Notes under the pieces: model-generated
Told to the model about the DNA's origin: nothing
Databases searched by the model: none
What the model saw: only the letters and a program-made list of their open reading frames with translations
Program-made: the position numbers and the translations under genes
Source: Leptofilum sp965368765
GTDB taxonomy: Bacteria > Chloroflexota > Anaerolineae > Promineifilales > Promineifilaceae
Reading direction: 5' to 3'
NCBI GenBank assembly: GCA_965368765.1
Contig: CBDUOF010000023.1
Coordinates: 1-25,551 of the forward strand
Length of the DNA stretch: 25,551 bases
In this document: positions 7,801 to 15,083 of the stretch, piece by piece
Layout of the letters: each line of letters starts with the position of its first letter
Position numbering within the stretch: the first letter of the stretch is position 1

Positions 7801-8967
7801 GATGGCACCTTTGCCGAAGGGGCAGCTGCTGCCGGTGTCGCTGCACCGGAGTGGAACAGCGCCGCTGCCGTGGCCGATCTAAACGAAGATGGCTGGCCCG
7901 ATCTGTTTGTGGCGGCTTACATCGATCTGGAAAACAAGATTCCGCACCCGAGCGGAGCATTTCCGCAGGATTATTATGGCTTGCCCGATCGCCTCTATCT
8001 GAACAATGGCGACGGCACCTTCCACGACGTGGCAGCTGCCGTTGGCCTGGCGCGAGAAGAGCGCGGTCTGGGGGCCATTTTTAGCGATCTAGACAACAAC
8101 GGCCGTTTTGAACTGTACATTGCCAATGACGGCCAACCGAATCGGCTGTACACGGCCGTGCCCGACAGCAGTGAAACTGGCTTCCACTTCGACGATTTGA
8201 GCCTGAGCGCCGATATTGGCGACTCTGGCAGCGGCATGGGCGTGACGGGCGGTGATTATGATGGCGACGGCCGTTTTGATCTGTTTGTTACCAATTGGGA
8301 AGCAGAGCTCAACGCCCTGTATCATAATGAGATGGATGAGGGTGGCGAACTCCAGTTTCGTTACAGCACCTACCGTATTGGCATCAGTGGCTTGGGCAAC
8401 GCCATGACCGGCTGGGGCACCCATTTCGCCGATTTTGATCAGGATGGTGATTTGGACTTGCTCACGGTAAACGGCCGTGTGCCGGTGTCTAATTTTGCCA
8501 GTGACGCCGAACTTGTGCGCTTTTACGGCAACATGCAACAAGAAGGCAAACCGGGGCAGTTTCGTGAGTGGACGCGCCAGGTCGGGCTGCATGAGGATGG
8601 CGTGGGGCCGCTGTTGGCCCGGGGCAGCGCCGTGGCGGACTTCGACAATGACGGCGATTTGGACGTGGCCATCAATACGATTGGCGGCGTCCCTGCCTTG
8701 CTACAAAACAACGGAGCTGCAGGCAACTGGCTGCAAATTGAGCTGAGCGGTTTTTATCCAGGGGCGATGCTTGAGGTCGTTTTGCCAGACGGCCGTTCCC
8801 TCATGCGTGAATGGCGGGTGGGCAGCAGTTACCTGGCCTCAGAAGATTCCCGGCTGCATGTTGGGCTGGGCGATTTCAGCGAGGCTGCCCTGGTTCGGGT
8901 AACCTGGGGTGAAACAGTTTGGGAGGAAACGGCCGTTTCAGCCAATCAGCGACTCATCCTCCCGTGA
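4828..8967 (+). CDS. Giant lipoprotein: beta-propeller, di-haem peroxidase (MauG-like) and FG-GAP/ASPIC fusion
   Basis: 1379 residues in one uninterrupted frame. After a long N-region comes a lipoprotein signal with LFAAC (Cys60). Residues about 75-385 look like the ScyD/ScyE or NHL-type propeller: repeated Asp-Gly turns and statements such as GPDGTIWLLEFARF. Residues about 400-820 are a di-haem cytochrome c peroxidase/MauG region with CATCH at 458-462, CASCH at 667-671 and the usual TAPYFHSGAY segment. Residues about 870-1379 resemble CRTAC1: at least seven calcium-type DxDxDG loops between about 903 and 1280, followed by an ASPIC/UnbV end. It would act on the outer surface in electron transfer or peroxide chemistry, anchored by lipid and perhaps binding calcium. 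It follows the GDPD gene by one base, so they are probably co-transcribed, though no SD site is seen. Fourteen ACGGCCGT copies lie in the gene. The substrate is unknown. Confidence 0.85.
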   Translation: MEKFRSTIGRLISLASPKPGLRAVTVTSFVRRPALSQTSTATPASCFPVFLLMLILFAACRSQPAPEPVLQTRQFASGLVNPAGMAELPNGIILVAEEGTGNDDFSAGVSMITPDGQVGRLISGLPSGRDSGDLSGVPFVKLSPDGRTLYTAHFNLGHLYTLPVPTSLALADAPLTAADLGSRMLPLNNVQLTNPFDLTFDTNGLPVVSDASGNGIAKETSDGTTRFFHRFSAIHTENGSIDPVPTGIERIGSEYFVTLTGGCPYPAGAGRLVAIDENRNERIVTDGLNMPIDVAKGPDGTIWLLEFARFRPDASCFSGMGYQADSGRLSKVSANGALELVLDGLNFPTSLLPRADGSLLISQVFEGNIIEIYWAAEAVEALSAPDAPGADPELAEAAVSTTRQQIEDLDAALRAAIVQQGLRPYPGSDLPEDDPALVQLGQQLFFDPVLSGDQNISCATCHHPALAMADGRALPIGTGGEGLGPQRAFVESVVLGSEAAGATVSNPFIGAFVPRNSPTILNSALLPVQFWDGRVDGYAGIVTTLDEQVNQRQLSDALAVQAMFPVTSLHEMAGATLGHLPPEAIRRELMTRLYTIPGYTEQFDALFGTSTPDITAVVAAIAAFERQFIMTASPWDAYLAGDSAALTDQQKQGALLFYGESNTAVNCASCHAGDLFTDLQFHNLLVPQLGPGKGQGPNGRDDWGRAGVTFDARDRFTFRTAPLRNVALTAPYFHSGAYASLGQTIAHHANIVESAINYDPSQYLPPAFYSSVRPYNPTDQLATAAPELRHGLPLSAQDIDALVAFLQALTDPAALNLDQFIPDMVPSGLPLDPVPAGLTVASEAENGGGTAVPNSASDVNELTALHFSNVAMQVGLNFQHGAFRTAIFEDPAAMMGAGLCWIDYDQDGWQDLYLVNSFAEAERPYWQEQGGLPTSSLFRNQQGQFSDVTTQTGTGLVLRGNGCIAADFNLDGWPDLYITADGPNKLLWNQGDGTFAEGAAAAGVAAPEWNSAAAVADLNEDGWPDLFVAAYIDLENKIPHPSGAFPQDYYGLPDRLYLNNGDGTFHDVAAAVGLAREERGLGAIFSDLDNNGRFELYIANDGQPNRLYTAVPDSSETGFHFDDLSLSADIGDSGSGMGVTGGDYDGDGRFDLFVTNWEAELNALYHNEMDEGGELQFRYSTYRIGISGLGNAMTGWGTHFADFDQDGDLDLLTVNGRVPVSNFASDAELVRFYGNMQQEGKPGQFREWTRQVGLHEDGVGPLLARGSAVADFDNDGDLDVAINTIGGVPALLQNNGAAGNWLQIELSGFYPGAMLEVVLPDGRSLMREWRVGSSYLASEDSRLHVGLGDFSEAALVRVTWGETVWEETAVSANQRLILP

Positions 8968-9090
8968 GATTTTCTACACAAGTACAAACTTCCTAACGAG
9001 ACGTGGTAAGAAAATGATACTCCTACACTGGCGATCTTTTCGCTTCTCTTTTAGACTCAGGTGAGCACCACATTCTAGAAGGACAATTTT

Positions 9091-10611
9091 ATGATTGAGA
9101 CTATTCAACAAGCAGTAAAGTACCACGACCAATACCAATTCGAAATCAAGCTCGATTACGAACTGCATGGGAACCAAAAAACGCGCTACCAAATTGCCAC
9201 CTACTTTTTTGTGCCGCAGAGCCTGGGCGTCACGCCGCAAACCTATCCGAAACATTATTTCTACCAGGATGTGCAAAGCCACATCCGCCTTAAAACGCCC
9301 AGTTTAAACTTGCGCGAATTCACGTCCGGGGAGCGCTCGCCGCTGCGCAAGATTGAAGCCTTGGTCGGTCACAATGACTGGCTGAGCAACCCCAAGCAGC
9401 AGAAGCAAATAATAACGCAAATGAAGCTCCTCAGCGCCATGTTAAAAAGCGCCTTACGCGAACATTTCTTTTTGATCGAGCGTCGCGTGTCTGAGGTCCA
9501 GGCAACGTCGCATGGCAAGACCCATTATCTGGTTCACAATTTGGTCGATGAATTTCTAACAGAGTCTGACCGGGTAACTGAACGGTTTCGGATGTTGCTG
9601 GCGGATTTCAACCTGCCTAACGTTCCAACCGATGTATTTATGGCATTTTTGTTTACCGATGAATCGCTAAGTATCTTAATTGAGGAAAGTGCCGTCGAGA
9701 TGTTCCAAATTGTGGATGAATATTTGAAGAAAACGAATCGGGAAGATTATAAAATTGCGCTTAGCGAGCTGACTGCTCGTGAATCGAAATATCGCAAAAC
9801 GCGTGGGTATGAATCAATTTTAGTAAAAGGAAGTGATAACGAAACCTTTTTGTATCGCGCCTCGATTTTGAAGAAATATGCTTCCAGCGTGCTCTTTTTG
9901 AATACCGATGTTCAGCCAGATGGTCAATTCTTGGAGCAGGTCATTTTGTCGCTGGCGGCAGGACTGGCAATGGTTTTTGCAACGGCCGTTGCCTTCTATT
10001 TTCAAGCACAATTTGGCAATTTTACAATGCCATTTTTCGTCGCTCTGGTTATTGGCTACATGTTCAAAGATCGCATCAAGGAAACGAGCCGTATTTTGTT
10101 CGCGCGCCGATTGGAACAATACATTTTTGATCGTCGGATTACGATTCGCTCTCAGGATGGGCAGCACCGCCTGGGCGTTTTGCGTGAAAAAGTGCGCTTT
10201 ATTGATGAAAGTGATGTGCCGCTCTCGGTAAGGCGGGCGCGGAATCGGGATCACATTACCGATGTATCAAACGAAGGGCGTGGCGAAAATATTATTTGTT
10301 ACACCAAGGACATCGAGTTGCAAATTGTGGACGCAGAAAAGTTGCTGCCAGGATTCCCCGAAATTACCGGTGTCAACGATATCTTACGCTTCGATATTCG
10401 CAACTTTCTTAAAAAGATGGCGGAGCCAGTGCAGGAGCGTTTTATTATTGAGGAAGGCAATTTGGTCTCGCTCCTATGCCATAAGGTATACCACATCAAT
10501 TTGATTTCCCGGTATAAGACGGTGCAGCCCGGCATCAATAAGGAGAACCGGCACCTGCGGCTCATTTTGAATCAAAAGGGGCTTCGTCGCATTGAAGAAG
10601 TGCAACCATAG
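9091..10611 (+). CDS. Unrecognised 506-residue membrane protein
   Basis: I do not recognise this family. The start is supported by AGAAGGA at 9077-9083. The N-terminal 270 residues are soluble and rich in charged, probably helical stretches (for example ALREHFFLIERRVSE near 121-135). Two hydrophobic segments follow, at about 283-305 and 308-325, forming a probable hairpin in the membrane. The last 180 residues are basic and soluble, with an RILFARRLEQYIFDRRI-type helix right after the membrane part. Both soluble parts would therefore face the cytoplasm if the hairpin crosses twice. It stands alone on the plus strand, converging with the MOSC gene 21 bases downstream, and no terminator is visible between them. 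It has one ACGGCCGT copy, inside the first membrane segment (Thr-Ala-Val). Confidence 0.8.
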   Translation: MIETIQQAVKYHDQYQFEIKLDYELHGNQKTRYQIATYFFVPQSLGVTPQTYPKHYFYQDVQSHIRLKTPSLNLREFTSGERSPLRKIEALVGHNDWLSNPKQQKQIITQMKLLSAMLKSALREHFFLIERRVSEVQATSHGKTHYLVHNLVDEFLTESDRVTERFRMLLADFNLPNVPTDVFMAFLFTDESLSILIEESAVEMFQIVDEYLKKTNREDYKIALSELTARESKYRKTRGYESILVKGSDNETFLYRASILKKYASSVLFLNTDVQPDGQFLEQVILSLAAGLAMVFATAVAFYFQAQFGNFTMPFFVALVIGYMFKDRIKETSRILFARRLEQYIFDRRITIRSQDGQHRLGVLREKVRFIDESDVPLSVRRARNRDHITDVSNEGRGENIICYTKDIELQIVDAEKLLPGFPEITGVNDILRFDIRNFLKKMAEPVQERFIIEEGNLVSLLCHKVYHINLISRYKTVQPGINKENRHLRLILNQKGLRRIEEVQP

Positions 10612-10632
10612 CATGGGTGTGTGGCACCAGCG

Positions 10633-11190
10633 CTACAATTTACTGATGGCGTCACCTTGGCGAATCGTGCCAGGTTGAATAACTTTGGCGTTGATTCCGC
10701 GCAAATGGAGTTGCTTGCCTACGGCCGAATTCACAAATTTCATTGCATCAAGGCCGAAGCGGGCCACGAATTTTTTGCAGCCCGTGTGGGGAACGGCCGT
10801 AACTTCTACGACCGCATTGCCAACCGCCAATTGCGTGCCTGGCGGCAGATTTTCCGCGCTCAGGTCGAAATCGACATATAGTTGATCCCCCGCCAGCGCC
10901 CAGCGGTCACTGCTCTGCGCCACCAATGCCGCGACCCGGCTGTTCATCAGGGTGAGCTGTGCCTCTGGGTTGGCGGAACCGTCTGGCGTGTGGCGGCTGC
11001 CGCGCGGCTGCCAATTGTCGCCAACCAGGCCAACGGCCGTATCCAGTTCACCGGATTCAAGGACCTCACGTGCGTCGGTGGATGGTCGCCGCACAATCAT
11101 GGCCAATACGCCTATAACGTGCGGCGACAGCCGAATATGGTCTAACCCCGCCTCCAATTCTGTCATGGTCAACTGTTTCGCTGCTATCAT
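10633..11190 (-). CDS. MOSC-domain protein
   Basis: 185-residue stand-alone MOSC protein, related to the C-terminal domain of molybdenum-cofactor sulfurase and to the YiiM/YuaD group, which bind or carry sulfur or molybdopterin adducts. The conserved cysteine is seen in PHTGCKKF (Cys138), within a beta-rich fold that also has a LPPGTQLAVG turn and the final GTIRQGD. The frame extends 28 codons upstream, but GGAGG six bases before the ATG at 11190 decides the start. It is the last gene of the minus-strand block, 25 bases after the DapF-like gene, so the two are probably co-transcribed. The substrate is unknown. Family call is good, role unassigned. Confidence 0.85.
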   Translation of the reverse strand: MIAAKQLTMTELEAGLDHIRLSPHVIGVLAMIVRRPSTDAREVLESGELDTAVGLVGDNWQPRGSRHTPDGSANPEAQLTLMNSRVAALVAQSSDRWALAGDQLYVDFDLSAENLPPGTQLAVGNAVVEVTAVPHTGCKKFVARFGLDAMKFVNSAVGKQLHLRGINAKVIQPGTIRQGDAISKL

Positions 11191-11196
11191 TTTGGT

Positions 11197-11201
11197 CCTC
11201 C
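11197..11201 (-). promoter_or_regulatory. Ribosome-binding site fixing the MOSC gene start
   Basis: GGAGG on the minus strand lies six bases before the ATG at 11190. This favours the 185-residue form over a longer open frame beginning at 11274, which would overlap the end of the preceding gene. Confidence 0.85.
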
Positions 11202-11215
11202 GTTGAATAACCTCA

Positions 11216-12058
11216 CTAACGTTCAAACATTTCCGCAGCGATCGCCCCAGAGCAAATCTTGGTGACTGGGCCAATCAACGTACCGTAAAATTCAGGATCC
11301 AACGCCACAGAGAGCGTGCCGCCGGGCATATGAACCGTGACGGCACTATCGCACAATCCCAGCCGATGGGCAACGGCCGTTGCTGCCGTGCTGCTGCTGC
11401 CAGATGCAATCGTATAGCTGGCCCCCCGTTCCCAAATTTCAATCTGGATGTTTTGCCTGTCTTGTACAAACATAAATTGCACATTGGTGCGGCGCGGAAA
11501 CAGAGGCGAGTGCTCGATAAGGGGGCCATAGCGACAGGCCAGTTCCTCCGTAGGCGGCTCGTCTAGCAGAACCACGCAGTGGGGATTGCCCAGCGTGGCG
11601 GCACAAAAGCGAAAGAGACGGCCGTCTACACGCATTGTTTCATCTAACACGTCTCGTGCTGGGCCAGTGACGGGGATTTCGGCACTGTGGAAGCGCACTT
11701 GCCCCATGGCGACCTGAATAATACGGTCGTCTTCCGCAATGGTGCACGTCACAATCCCACCCAACGTTTCTACCGTAAATGGCGCATGGCCCACGTGACC
11801 CGTGTCCAGCAAGTAACGAGCAAAAATGCGAAGGCCGTTGCCGCTTTTTTCGGCATCACTTCCGTCGGGATTGTAAATACGCAGGCCAAAATCACACGAC
11901 TCGCTGGGCAGTGGCCCCAGCAAGATACCATCCGACCCGACACCAAAGTGAGGGTGACAAATGGTACGAACGGCCGTCTTGCTCAGCGGTTCTGCCAAAT
12001 CTTCTGGCGAAATGACGATATAAATGTTGCCTAATCCGTGATATTTAGAAAAGTTCAT
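11216..12058 (-). CDS. DapF-family protein lacking both catalytic cysteines
   Basis: 280 residues, full length for diaminopimelate epimerase and clearly of that fold: MNFSKYHGLGN at the start, FGVGSDGILL at 38-47, SGNGLRIFARYL at 72-83, LGNPHC at 156-161, WERG at 209-212. True DapF uses two cysteines as acid and base, at CGNG (Cys73 in E. coli) and ACGSG (Cys217). Here these are Ser72 and Ser219 (IASGSSS). Asn and Glu/Arg residues that hold the substrate are kept. Classical two-base epimerisation is therefore doubtful; it may catalyse another isomerisation or only bind a ligand. The gene lies between the PBP-like and MOSC genes. No SD site is seen before the ATG. Annotation as dapF on similarity alone would be misleading. 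Confidence 0.85.
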   Translation of the reverse strand: MNFSKYHGLGNIYIVISPEDLAEPLSKTAVRTICHPHFGVGSDGILLGPLPSESCDFGLRIYNPDGSDAEKSGNGLRIFARYLLDTGHVGHAPFTVETLGGIVTCTIAEDDRIIQVAMGQVRFHSAEIPVTGPARDVLDETMRVDGRLFRFCAATLGNPHCVVLLDEPPTEELACRYGPLIEHSPLFPRRTNVQFMFVQDRQNIQIEIWERGASYTIASGSSSTAATAVAHRLGLCDSAVTVHMPGGTLSVALDPEFYGTLIGPVTKICSGAIAAEMFER

Positions 12059-12129
12059 AACATTTGCTATTGGGATCGCAGGTTGGGTGCCGTGCGGCCA
12101 TTTGCCAATGTCGCTTCGCTACGATCCTC

Positions 12130-13482
12130 TTATGGTGCATAGTTTTGTCCAACGGCCGTTTCCATGCCTGTTCCAATTGTGACCACAGTGTCTAAATCCA
12201 CATTATCCTCTACCACCACAACGATGGCCACCTGAGGCGCTTCGGCGGGCGTAAGCGAGAGGTACCAGCCATTGCGGCTGTCTGGGCCAGAGAGGGCCGT
12301 GATGGCAAAACTGAGTATGCCGTCAGAATTGAGCAGACCGCGGATAGCCCGAGCTGACTGACTGCTTACGGCATCTTCGGCAGTGGGGGGGAACGACTGC
12401 GGCTGCATGACGCCAGCTTCATCCTGAACGGCCGTTACCAATCGGGGTGCGGGTAAACGGCCGTTGTTGCCCAATGCGCCCAACGCCAAAGCCACCTGCA
12501 TGGGGGAAACAGTCAAATTGTCCTGTCCAATGCCAGCCAGCAGCGGATCGGCCAACGGTTCCAGTTCGGCCGTTTCACTGTTTAGCGGCAGGTCGGGTGG
12601 CGTGGTCAGGCCAAAGCGCTGAAAGATGTCATCCAGGCCATTATTGCCCAGCCGGTCTGCCAAATCTTGCATAGGGCCAGGGCAGCGATGACGGAGTACA
12701 TCGGCCCAGGTGGCATCATCTGGTGGCGTGGTCTGGCACCGGATGACCTCGCCGTTTACCGGTACGGGACGATTGGCATTAAGTACCGTGCCCTCCAGCT
12801 GAATCCGGTCGGCGTCCAATGCGGCGGCCAAAATAAATGGCTGGATGAGTAGCCCGGGCTGATACTGTCCCTGCACGGTCCGATTGAGCAAGGGCGACCT
12901 TTCATCGTCTACCAGCATATCAAACAGGTCATCGAGCATGTTAGGATCGTAGCCTGGGTGGCTGACCATGGCCAGCACGTCCCCCGTGGCAATATCGAGC
13001 ACCACCAGGGCACCTTGTGCTTCACTAAACAGGATTTCGGCTATTGTCTGCAAGTTGGCGTCCAGGCTAAGCTGGACATCTTGCCCAACCTGTGGCATGT
13101 GCAGGATTTCTTGGTTGAAAACGGCCGTAAATGCCCTGTTCTCACCACGCAAAATCGAATCAAGTCCGGATTCGATACCTGCTGTGCCGTGCCGAAAACT
13201 GTAGTAACCAACGGCAGGCCCAATTGTTGCGATGGGGTAATGGCGTGTCAGGTTGTGGGGCTCACCCACCGTTTCCGCCAACACGGTGCCATTGCGGTCG
13301 AGAATACGCCCGCGCTGAAGGCGTAGCTCTGCTTCTACCAGCCGGGGATTGTCATCTCGGGCTAAAAGTGTGTCGGTACGCAGCACTGTCCAAAAAATGA
13401 GCGACAACGCCACGGCCAAAAAGCCAATCAGGATGGCGCGCTGCATGTTGCGGAGATGGGTTTGAATCTGTGCGTTTTTCAT
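12130..13482 (-). CDS. Penicillin-binding-protein homologue with all catalytic motifs lost
   Basis: 450 residues with the layout of a class B PBP (FtsI/PbpA type): N-terminal membrane anchor at about 15-34, a dimerisation-type segment RGRILDRNGTVLAE at 57-70, LDIATGDVLAMVSHPGYDPN at 162-181, and a IGQDNLTVSPMQVALALG segment at 318-335. The transpeptidase motifs are absent. The SxxK site reads LLIQ at 211-214 (after QPG, before PF), the SxN site reads RCP near 266-268, and the KTG site reads TAL at 395-397. The frame is intact and the surrounding residues are well kept, so this looks like a retained pseudoenzyme rather than decay. It follows the FtsW-type gene, the usual partner of class B PBPs, so a structural or activating role is likely. 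No clear SD site. Confidence 0.85.
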   Translation of the reverse strand: MKNAQIQTHLRNMQRAILIGFLAVALSLIFWTVLRTDTLLARDDNPRLVEAELRLQRGRILDRNGTVLAETVGEPHNLTRHYPIATIGPAVGYYSFRHGTAGIESGLDSILRGENRAFTAVFNQEILHMPQVGQDVQLSLDANLQTIAEILFSEAQGALVVLDIATGDVLAMVSHPGYDPNMLDDLFDMLVDDERSPLLNRTVQGQYQPGLLIQPFILAAALDADRIQLEGTVLNANRPVPVNGEVIRCQTTPPDDATWADVLRHRCPGPMQDLADRLGNNGLDDIFQRFGLTTPPDLPLNSETAELEPLADPLLAGIGQDNLTVSPMQVALALGALGNNGRLPAPRLVTAVQDEAGVMQPQSFPPTAEDAVSSQSARAIRGLLNSDGILSFAITALSGPDSRNGWYLSLTPAEAPQVAIVVVVEDNVDLDTVVTIGTGMETAVGQNYAP

Positions 13483-13600
13483 GAGTGAAGGTTGTTTAAG
13501 CCAACGTGAGTTTTGTAATGAAACGACCTCAACATTGGTTTCAGGTGAAAACGAGGAAGTTCTTTGAATTTAATAATTGTGATTCTCCCGTTTTTCCTGA

Positions 13601-13653
13601 GTAAACCACAAAGAAATGGCGATTTTTACGTCAAAAGACTTTTTGTGGTTTAC
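13601..13653. repeat. Perfect 12-base inverted repeat upstream of the PBP-like gene
   Basis: GTAAACCACAAA at 13601-13612 is repeated inverted at 13642-13653, with 29 bases between. It lies in the 270-base A+T-rich gap between the ftsW stop and the PBP-like start. A second, self-complementary element AATTCTAGAATT lies at 13711-13722. There is no adjacent T-run that would make the large repeat a good terminator in either direction. An operator for the PBP-like gene or a structured leader is possible. A TTGACG (minus strand) lies between the arms and could be a -35 element, but I see no matching -10. Confidence 0.6.
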
Positions 13654-13752
13654 CCAACTGTAGAAAATCATAGGAAATCGTGTTGGTAATTTCTTAATCG
13701 AGTCGTTAAAAATTCTAGAATTAGGGTAATTTTTGAGTCTAGCTTCACACGC

Positions 13753-15066
13753 CTACAGGTAAATATGGCGGCTTTTGGTGGACAGGTAAAGCAGAATTCC
13801 GGCCATGACGTGGCTTATCAACATGGAACTGCCACCGTAGCTCACAAAAGGCAGGGTGACCCCAGTAAGCGGCAGCAGCTTGGTGACGCCGCCCATAATA
13901 AGAAACGCCTGCGCCGAGAACAAAATCACGATGCCGGCGGCGAGATAGCGCCGAAACGGCCGTTCTGCCAACAGGGCCAACCGCATTCCGCGATGCGCCA
14001 GCATGGCAAAGCAGCCCACCACCCCCAAACTGCCAATTAGCCCCCACTCTTCAGCAATGGCCGCAAAGGCGAAATCGGAATGCACAACGGGAATGTATGA
14101 GGGAAAGCCTTGCCCCACGCCTTGTCCCCAGATGCCGCCGGACGCCACAGCATAAAGTGACTGCACAATCTGGAAAGCAGACCCATCGGCATTGGGCCAG
14201 GGATTCCACCAGGCATCAACGCGCAGCGTCACGACGCCAAACGCAAAATAGGCAAAAACGCTTGCCAGCAGCAGCAGGCCCATTCCGCCAACCACAACGC
14301 GCCAATCCCCCGTGGCCAGGTAAAGCAAGCTCAAAAACAGTATCAAAAAGAGGGTCGCCGCGCCCAAATCACGCTGCCACACCAGCAGCACCATGCAAAA
14401 GCCCCACATCAGCAGCAAGGGGGCCAAATAGGTGACACGTTGTAAACGGCCGTTTCGCTGGGCGAACTGCCCAACCGTTTCCTGGGCATCAAAATAGCTG
14501 GCTAAAAAGATGACCAGCAGCAATTTTAGCAGTTCTGAGGGTTGAAAATAGACTGGGGTGAGGAAGGGAATTGGAATACGTAGCCAATAGCGAGCCGTGC
14601 TGGCCCCGGCAGGGTTGACGCCAAACAGCAGCGTCGCGGCCAGCAGCACGATCCCTAGCAGGAGCAGGGTGTAGCGGTAGCGCCGCAGCCAGCGCAAGTT
14701 GCGGGGCAAAAGAGTAATCCCCACCAGGACGGCCGTTCCCAAAAGTACCCAAAGGACCTGGCGTAGCAAAAAATTCGGGGCCAACCTGTCCTGTAGCACA
14801 ATCCCCCACCCCGTAAGCAGTCCGACAAGTGGCAGAAGGTAAGGATCGTGACTGGGTGCAAAACGGCGCAGCAGCCAAACGGCCGATCCCTGCGCAACCA
14901 GCCAGCAAAGCGGCCCCCACAATGTTGTGCCATCGATACGGCCGTCTCGAGCCAGACCTAGCGCCAGGCCGTTGCCAAACACAAACAGCGCTGCCACCAG
15001 CAGCAAGATTGCTTCGGAACGGCCGTGTTCATCATCAAGCTGGAAAGAAAAAGAGAGGCTGCGCAT
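13753..15066 (-). CDS. FtsW/RodA/SpoVE-type SEDS glycan polymerase
   Basis: 437 residues, multi-pass membrane protein of the SEDS family, which polymerises lipid II into glycan strands together with a class B PBP. Family motifs are intact: FQPSELLKL at 174-182, WQRDLGAATL at 230-239, VHSDFAFAAIAEEWGLIG at 328-345 and LPLTGVTLPFVSYGGSSM at 398-415. Asp331 in the SDF motif aligns with the aspartate essential in RodA, so it is probably active. About ten hydrophobic segments are visible from residue 18 on. It starts 17 bases after the MTA phosphorylase stop, with an ACGGCCGT copy (15077-15084) in that gap and no SD site. The PBP-like gene that follows 270 bases downstream would be its natural partner but has no active site. 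I cannot tell FtsW from RodA by sequence alone. Confidence 0.92.
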   Translation of the reverse strand: MRSLSFSFQLDDEHGRSEAILLLVAALFVFGNGLALGLARDGRIDGTTLWGPLCWLVAQGSAVWLLRRFAPSHDPYLLPLVGLLTGWGIVLQDRLAPNFLLRQVLWVLLGTAVLVGITLLPRNLRWLRRYRYTLLLLGIVLLAATLLFGVNPAGASTARYWLRIPIPFLTPVYFQPSELLKLLLVIFLASYFDAQETVGQFAQRNGRLQRVTYLAPLLLMWGFCMVLLVWQRDLGAATLFLILFLSLLYLATGDWRVVVGGMGLLLLASVFAYFAFGVVTLRVDAWWNPWPNADGSAFQIVQSLYAVASGGIWGQGVGQGFPSYIPVVHSDFAFAAIAEEWGLIGSLGVVGCFAMLAHRGMRLALLAERPFRRYLAAGIVILFSAQAFLIMGGVTKLLPLTGVTLPFVSYGGSSMLISHVMAGILLYLSTKSRHIYL

Positions 15067-15083
15067 AAAGAGGGAAACGGCCG

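Noticed and set aside
8089..8592. Open frame of 167 codons on the minus strand
   Set aside because: Antisense of the FG-GAP repeats; the repeated low-variety composition mirrors the Asp-rich loops of the true gene.
11191..11274. N-terminal extension of the MOSC protein by 28 residues
   Set aside because: It would overlap the end of the DapF-like gene and contain the good GGAGG site that serves the ATG at 11190.
12059..12129. Search for tRNA or other RNA genes in this and the other gaps
   Set aside because: No cloverleaf-like arrangement or known RNA motif was recognised by eye anywhere in the window.
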